Positions 37,401-46,400 of a DNA stretch of 64,000 bases are shown here, piece by piece. Position numbers and translations under genes: made by a program. The DNA lies in NCBI RefSeq assembly GCF_036417845.1, contig NC_089994.1, positions 14,092,001-14,156,000 of the forward strand. The letters are read 5' to 3'. The first letter of the stretch is position 1. Each line of letters begins with the position of its first letter. Source of the DNA: Apteryx mantelli (taxonomy: Eukaryota > Chordata > Aves > Apterygiformes > Apterygidae). The notes below the pieces were generated by a model. That model made no database searches. It worked only from the letters and a program-made list of their open reading frames with translations, and had not been told where the DNA came from.

Positions 37401-40400
37401 AAAGGGGTCCAAGCTTGTTTAGGCTAATAATACTACTACAGTAGGATTTAATAAGAAAAATCACATCTCCACCACTACGCTATTTAAAAACCAAATATAA
37501 ACCATTTGCAGGGCCAGGAAAGTTTTATACAAATGAAAGCTGTGTGGATATTGTTGGAGATTTTCAGATGTGCTTTTCTTTACCTAAATCTCTGCAAATA
37601 TAATCAGACTAAAATAGCTTTAATAAGAAATTATAACTTGCTCGCATACTACAGTTGTATCCATTACAAACACATTAAATAAATCACAGTCAAGTTGCTA
37701 TGGTCCACAGTTATCTAAACTATCAAAGGCTGTCTTTTAAAGCCTACCCATAAAGTAGATTATTCTACAGAGCAATATGCTGTCAAGTCACAAGTTAAAT
37801 ATATTCTTGCTATTATTCTTCTCATTCCTTTTACCTACCTTAGAATTTTATACCCTCATCACATGCAGAGTTCTATTATTCGAGGAAACAGTTATGATTC
37901 AGTAGACAAAGCACAGAATTAGTTAGCAAGAGCACAAATTTCATTAGCTTTTAATGGGATTTGAGTGTTTTTGAAAATTCAGCCCAAGAGACTAAGCTTC
38001 ATTGCTACCTCTGCCAACTCTTATACGAACAAATGCTATGAAATTATTGTAACAGAGGAAACATAAAATGAAGAGACTGCATATAGATTATATTTTATGA
38101 AGAAACTGCTCTGCTTCCACCATTGAATCATAAAATCATAAAAAGCAGAGCTTGCAGGGATTTCAAGAAGTCTATCCTTTGTCTCTTGGCCTACACGACT
38201 CCCAGTGATATCAAGCATTTATGGAACCGATTCTAAAAGGTCTGTCCTTACAAAAATACAATCTTCTGTCATAATCCTTCTACATGTGCTTTTACCTGGC
38301 TTCTCCTAGTACTGTTCCCATTACCCGATGTTTCTCTTCACATCTGATGTCTTCATTTATATCTGTCCCACCAAAGATGATTCCAAAAGGAACTCTGCTA
38401 CCTGCAAAACAATGACTAAGATGAGAAGGGGAACAACATGTCAGGGTAATGACTAGAAGGGGGCATTAAGTATTGATAATACCATGTCGAACAGACACAG
38501 AAGTCTTTGAAAATGAAACCTGAATAAACTTGAATTTTTGTGGTTTTGGGATTGGAAAAAAATGCAATAGATACACTTTCATGGCATGTGAGTCTGTTGT
38601 CTAGCTAGGAGATTTTCTTTGGCTTTGTCCACACTTAGTGAAAACATAATCAGTTAATTTCTGTACTCGGCAACCCACCAAACAGAATATATATTTTAAA
38701 TGATATTCACATTGTAACGAGATGCAATATCTCAAAGCGTGGTCGCATGTATCTAGCCTCAGTCACTCATTTACTATCCCTCAAGCATTCTAATACAATG
38801 GATTGGGTGACCATCCTGCAAAGTGGGTTAATGAAACGATTTTGTTTTTTAAAAAATATTGTTGATTTTTGGCAAGGTTCCTCCCCAACTTCTGAAGCCA
38901 ATTTTACTGCTACAAAAAATGTAGGTGGAGACACAACATCAGAAAATTTCACCAAGAGTAAATACGGTAATATATGTGAACCCACACCAAAACCATTGAT
39001 TTGCCCTCCTTCATCCCAAAAGAGTGGTCTGCGTTTACAAGTGGTTATTCCAAGACCTTCTTCTGTAATCGCTCTATTTAGGGAAGATTCTTCAGGCTGC
39101 CTACAGTGTTCTGGTACAGTAAGAGGAAAGAAAAGTATGTTATCTGTGGGGAACCCTGTGTACAAGATCTTGTCACAACATTCAAGTTTTAAAATATCAA
39201 CAAAAGTATAGTTACCCTACTGGTATCTGCATAATGGTAAAAGCCTACTGTTGATGCATCAGGATAAATTCATATTTGCAAAAGAGTAAAGCCATCAAAA
39301 CAGTGTAGTGTAACATCTCTATGCTAACAGCAGTGAGCCTTATGTGGACAAGACCTAGGACTACTGAGATAAAAATACAAAAGCCAAAAGAAGTTTAAGA
39401 TTCCTTTCTAATAGTATTTGTTTCCTTGGAGCCAAGTTATTTTTAGTAACTGGCAAATTACCAGAAATGTTGCCCCCTTAAACTAATCAAGATAGCAGAC
39501 AATAATGTTTACTGTTGATTGTTTAGGCACTGAAAACAATTAAGCGGTCAGTTTTACACCTCATTAAGCTAACAAATAACAACTGGATGGTGGCTAATTA
39601 CTACATATAGAACACGGTTTTAAATTCCAGACTACCAGGATTGCAGTTTTGTAAAAGAAACAGTCTCCAGTAACATAGCCTAAAAAACCCTGTCATCAAG
39701 GTGACCAACCTTGTGGATTCTGCAGATTTCTGTTAGCTGTAACAGATGAAGCTACGGTTTCCTGCTGGCTGCCACCATACATTGTGTATCAAGAAAGGCA
39801 GAAAATATGATTTGTTTTCTCCCTTTTGCCATCGGTTGGAGGGGGGAGGAGGTAACCAGTTCAGTAGACAACACTGTTCTCTGAGCACTGGACCAACGAG
39901 CTGCGCATTACAGGATACCATGTTGATGGAGGCCCTTTCTTTCAAGAGACACATAACTGACCTTGAATGCTTGTGGCTGTTAAAATATTGGTGACAATTT
40001 TCATAGCTATCAACAGTGTCTTGCAGAAAAAAAAAACCCTCTAAATTCAGTGAACTCTCATAATTAAAATTCATGGTTAAAACAAACAAATAAGGTAGCC
40101 TGGATAATGCAAATGGGAAACAAAATGTATTGATAAGAATAAAAGATAAAAATATATATTTTGAATTCCATATTTATATTTGAAAACTAAGTGAGCTGTA
40201 AGATAAGGATGTATATTTAAATAAAGATCCTATGGTTTTGGATTTTTAGCAGTTTCACATTTTTTAGTATTGCTAGTTTGCTAAATGAAGAAATAAAGAA
40301 GAATGAAAGAACTATTTCCATTCTGACTACTTAAGGCTTTCCTTGGCAATTTTAGATGGCTATGATACTCGGTTTGTAAAGAGAATTGCAGTGCACTATC

Positions 40401-43400
40401 AAGTTACCACAGCACTGATCCTACAAGAGGCTGACTTTCTGTAATACTTGAAGTAATACATGTCTTTCTAATAAATAAAAAAGTAAATTCTGTCATCTAT
40501 TAGATGTGTTGATTATACATCCTCAATCATGTAAACACAGATTCCAGGGTCAGGCCCAAAAAGTTTACTTAGGGTAGTATGACTGTAATGACTAAATTTC
40601 TTCAAAGTATTTCTTAATATTGAGTATGCAAGAAATAAATGTTAAAAGAAACAGAAGTGTCTTTTCAATCACTTTTTCTCTCCAAGAAGTCTGCAATAGC
40701 TTTTAGACTTGTCACTAGGATCATTCCAACAATCATATTACTGTCTTGTTTTTTCACAGATTTCCTTTCTATTTTTCTTTTAGTTATCGAAAATGCTCTT
40801 AGGAACAGTATGACTGATTTATGACTGATTTATTTAAATTACTAAGATTTTGTAGATCATTCAAGTATCAATGTTTGGAGGTCACTCGTGATTTTGAAAA
40901 GCTTATAGCAACAGAGTTCAGAAAACTCTGCAAGTTAAGACCGCAATAAAGTTTTACAGTAAACTTTTGGAAATCCAACCTTATTTTTTGTTCCTTAGCA
41001 AATAGGAGATAGTTTTAACACCTTTCATAAACCTCTTCCAAACCAATTCTAGGACTTCTCACAAAAACAAATATCTCAGTATTCCAGCAAGAAAAGTCTT
41101 AATACATGTGTTAGCAGAGATCATCTCACAGAATTATGTTTATATTCCAGGATCTCTACAGACACCACCACTCCATTGTAATAAAAGGTACACAAGCATA
41201 CTAGCAATAATATATCAGGCTTTCTGAAAACCCATTAGCAGAAATTGCTGGGGGACTTCTGAAGTCTGAAAACTAGCATAAGACAACTTATACTGAGATT
41301 TGATGGAAGTATCAAATTATGTACCTCGGTCCAAGTGCATAGATTTGGACAAAACAAATGTGATCTCAAAAATGGATACACACTTGCAATTTCAGTGGGT
41401 GACAGTGTCTATAATTTTGGAAGCTAGTGCTTCTAGTGTGTCATTAATGGCAGGCTAAAATTTTGTTCTACACGGCCAGTTACAATAGAAAATTTTATTA
41501 TTTGTCTGATAACAACCTGTCTCCTACAGTTTAGCTGGCACGAATGACAATTCTAAGTTATTCCATGTCCAAAAAAACTGACTGGTCTTTGAACAGAAAA
41601 ATCAAATTAGCCTCTCTGCTGTCTTCCATTTGACCTCAGCTATTCTTAGCCAAGCAATTGTCCTCTGAAAAAACAGATTTGCTGAAAGTATCTTAATGTT
41701 AATATAATGCTCTTATCTTAATGTAGTTAAAGTACTTAATTATGAAATGCATTATGTGCTTTAAAAGTACATGCATTTAGTTCTCTCTTCTCTGGATCAG
41801 ATCTCTCACAGAGAAAGATCTTCTGTGTTTATTAACATTTGCTGAAGTGGATAAACAGAATAACTAGATTAATGGGTTTATGCATTTATTGCCATTAATA
41901 ACTGTTTGTATTCACTCTCCTCTCTCTCAGTACCTTTTTAAAGAGGTATTTTTACTGCAAAATTGAAAAAGGATTACCTTGCAGAAGTCTGCCTCCTTTA
42001 TAAAGATGAATGGCCAGGGCTGCATCAAACTTCTCTGTAGAGATCAGATTTGCTATTTCAGTTGGACTTTCACAGCCAAAAGCATCTTTAAGAATGCAGA
42101 TGTGACCGGCAGCATGTAGATGATTCCTTCATTACCAGAACAGACAGAACAAAAGAAAAAAAGGTAATATTAATGTTGCAAGCTTTCCAGTATATTAAAT
42201 AAGCTTAAACAAAATAAGTTTTTCCTTAGTAACTTTTACTTCTACCTTTATCTTCTTTATGCTTATTTTGCTCAAGATGCTCTAGAGCTATTAAAAGGGG
42301 TTTCCTATGAAATATATATATTTTTTCATCTTCAACATTGTGCATGCTGCCAAGCAATATCATCTGCATCCATATTAAGGCCCAAGGATGCAAAGTGCCA
42401 ACACCACCTTTGGAAATCAGTGGAAGTGAAGTATGATCAGTATCAGGCTTCTATTCAATACACTGAAAAGATTCCTTTTCAAATTGAGTGTGTCAGACCT
42501 TGGTATGAGAAACCCTGAGAGCCTTATTCTGGAGAAAGGCTACCAAATGAAGGAAAACACAAATATCTCCAGCTAAATAATGCCATTAAAAATACACAAC
42601 ACAACATGCAAAAAAACTCTGTTTTTTCAGGGGCAAAGAAGTAAATACATAAACAAAATTGGAAAGTTGAAATTGTATTTCCTTTTTGTCTGATTGCAGG
42701 CTTTAGTTGATCCATCTGCAAAACAGGCACAACATAACATAAGTATAAGAAAAAATTACACAAAAGAAACTACACAAATACTTCTACTACCTTTTTTTCC
42801 TCTTTAATCTCAATTGCTAAGAAAAAATCCCCAACTATTTTAGTGTCAATTTAGCCATTCAACTTTTTATATAGTGGTTCCTCATATTAAAACATTGATT
42901 CAAAGACTGCTGAAGTCAAGAGACTGATTGATTACAGTGAGCTTTTCTTTAGGCATTTCAGTGAGCTTTGTTATAGTCATTTCTTTTATACACTAGGCTT
43001 GTAATTCCTCCCACTGAAACCAGAATCAGCTATCACTGTTTCCAATGACATCAGCCAAAGAAACACATCGGAGCAAATCCATGCGTTGACAGAAACTAGC
43101 ATACTGTATCTGCTGACATGTAGATAAAATTGCTTCAAAAGTGTTTGTTTCCAATATCATAAAAAGACAACAAGAATATTTCCTGCTTATTACATATTTT
43201 TCCAGTTAATTTATTTCTCATAGCATATTAATTGTGTGGCATTAAAATTCTGCTAACTCAATAGCTTCTTGGATATTGTAGGCTGTTTCCTCTCTTGATC
43301 ATTTCATATCTTCCCTGAAAATGTAATTTTCTGTCCTGCAGAAGTTAGTCATCACTGCAGAAATTGCTGCTAAAAATGTTGTAAAATGTCTTGAGGCCTT

Positions 43401-46400
43401 GGAAAGAATGTATTAGCACTATATCACACAGAGCTTCATTTGCACCACATATGGTACTGTATTTCTTCCTTATTCTAAAAAGAAACTCATTTTACTTTTG
43501 ATTTCACCATTTGAAACAAGACCAGTAAATTATAACAAGTATTAATCAATAATAAAATACAGCCAGATTGTGAGTTCCTTATTTACACCATTGACAAATT
43601 ATTTACATCAGTTGTCGCAAGAACTTGTACCAAGTACCTGCTTGCCATTTGTAAGAGGTTCTCAATTTACCTCTAAATAATGATGCTCAAATCCCACAGC
43701 TGTGGAAACAAAATCTCTCGGGCAAACATTCGCATGCTCATGCACGCATTCCGTAAGTTCACAGGTGCTCATTAAATAGTCTAAAAGATTTTTTCCCCCA
43801 TCAGTATTCCAATTGCCATAAATCACTATCATGTAGAAGCAATATGTTTGCATATTACAATTAATTTGCAAATAACTCTCTAAGGGCATCAGAAATCAAG
43901 AAACTCAGCTAGGAGTTTTGATCTAAAGCTTTTTTCTATATACTAGAAACGAATATGTTTCCCTGCCTCCACAATTTTCACAGCTCCAAATCTCACAGCC
44001 AAAAGATGGCAGTTTCTGCTGTAGATAGAGGGAGATCCCCTCAAGTGTTCCAAGGCTTCAAAATGTTCAGGAGGTTCCCCCAGTGAGGTGAAAACCTTGA
44101 TTTGTGAATCCTCTCCATTACGTCACGATTTTTTTCTACAAATGACAACTCCGGACTGTGTAAAAAATTTGCAGACAATTTAAGAAGGAAAAATTATCAC
44201 ATTATTTTGAATTCTCAGATGTGAAGAGGTCTTAATCCCACAAACATATCATTGAGTTCAATATGATTACTCACATGCTTCAGATTATGCATATACAGAA
44301 ATGTACATGTGTAGAACCGGAGTTACTAAGTAATAGCTAAGTACTGAAATTTACAGTGATATTTTTATATTTTCTAATGGCTTTTCATCTTTTTAACTGA
44401 AGAAATGCAGAGCAGGTTTCATATTGTTACACACATATGCTCTCATCAAGGAACATGGTAACAGGGTGCTGCAAAACTGTTGCAGGGGATTTTGTTTTGA
44501 AGGCTCATCTGTTGATGAAGTCACAGACGTCCCTGAATCAAGCCAAGATATAAGAGATGTATTACCCATATCTTTTCTCCTCCTGGGAATTGTGTAGTCA
44601 TATTATTTTGCCATTTCATAAACAAATACTTCCCAGATGTAAAATAAAAACAACCATGTCCCTGTTGTCTGTAATTCCGAGACAGCACCAAAAATGCTAA
44701 ATCTCAAGGCTAACTTTTCTCTGTATCACAGCTTTGTATGTGGTGGGTAAATTTCCAGATAAGTGTCTTAATTATCAGTGTTTATTGCTTGGATCCTGAA
44801 TTTGCCTTGCTTTGTCATATCTTCCCCTTCTACCAAAAGTCTCACAGAAGCCAATGCCATTACTCATTACTTGGGGAGTATAATATTTCTAAGATGGAAT
44901 ATATCTGTCAGATTCCAGATTCTGACTGTTTTGCCAGAAAATAATCTAACTGTGGAAAGTCATTCAATAAGTTTAAAAGATCATTTCTCAGACCACATTT
45001 TAATAGCTACTGCTCAAAATGTTACATTTATAGCTATCTGAATATTTGATAAAACATTTCCCAACCCCACTGATTTTAGTAGGAAATTTTAGAAGGAAAT
45101 TAATATCTTGGTTATGTTTTTTACCTTCTTTGGATATCAACAGTCTTATGAAGTGTTTAATATTAGTGGTCTTTTCTGGATCTATACTGTATGCACATGG
45201 ATATTGCTAAAGGTGTGTAACATAAGGTACAACCCTTTTCTGATCTGTGTCCTCACTTTAATAAAGATATATATAGAAAAACATTTTTCGATAACACAGC
45301 TATGAAATACCAGGTGGTGTTTGACAATGTTTCATTTTTTATTTCCTATCATTATCGATCACTGCTTCTCATTTATCCTGGCTAGCAGTTTTCCTTCCTC
45401 CAGCCTGAACCCATAGTTCACACATCTCCATATACAGAAACTGTATTTTATGGTTCCAAACACAGCATGGTTGAAGCTAAGATGCAAGTGAGTTAAAACT
45501 ATTCTCACTTCTAAGATGTATAGTTTGCAAACATGTATTATTTTCCGTGAGGTCTTCCTCTCAAAAACATTTTTGTTCTAATTTTCTGCTGGGTATTTTA
45601 ATGGAGTTACTTACAGAGAAAGAATGTTTGATAAGTTCCTGGTAGGCAGATCAATAGACAGTTTTTGAATAGCATAAAATAGGCTTCATCTAAAAATATT
45701 AATTATCTCTTTCCCCAGGCCATCTGTTCTGTAAAGCAGCTATGCATAAACTATTGTTAAATCTATACAGCACAATCCAAAGCCTATTAAGTTAGCAGAA
45801 TAACTTCCACTCACTTTTTTGAGACTTAACCACAGCTGAATACTCACAATTCCCAGAAGCTGATGGAATTGCAAGAGTTGAAATCACAGTTTTTGAATGA
45901 CTTAGCTTTGAAGCCCAACTCAATCTTTCCTTCTCATTGCAAATTGCCTTAATTTTTTTATACTTGTTAAAGCAAACTATTTTTCTTTTATTTCTCTTTG
46001 CCTCAAACTTCTCCTTTAAAGAACACAATTTGGTTTGGCCTGAAAGAAGTATGGATAAAATCCACTGTAAATAAGAGCAGAAATACAAAAATGTGGGCAT
46101 GATAGACATTCCTTCTGTCTCTACATAAGTCAGCAATGGTCCTTTTGGAAGTGGAAAGTAACTCTGCAAACTGTAATTCTGCCTTATAAATAGGGTCTAG
46201 GTGTGCAAAACATTTGAAATGCAGGATGCATCAAGTGCAGGTGATGTGAATGACTGAACAGCAGTTCCAAAGGTGGAGGACGAGAGCCTGCCCTTTGCAG
46301 CTGTCCTGCTCTAGGAACGGACACATGAACAACAGCAAGAATTTACCAGCACCTGGGCAAACTGAAGTAAGTAGGTAAAAGACCTCTTATTACCTAGCAT

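Noticed and set aside
39733..40089. 118-codon minus-strand ORF in intron 2
   Set aside because: No recognisable motif; length within what chance allows in 64 kb.
45792..46169. 125-codon minus-strand ORF in GLT1D1 intron 1
   Set aside because: No family resemblance and lysine/serine-rich chance composition, with no splice context matching GLT1D1.
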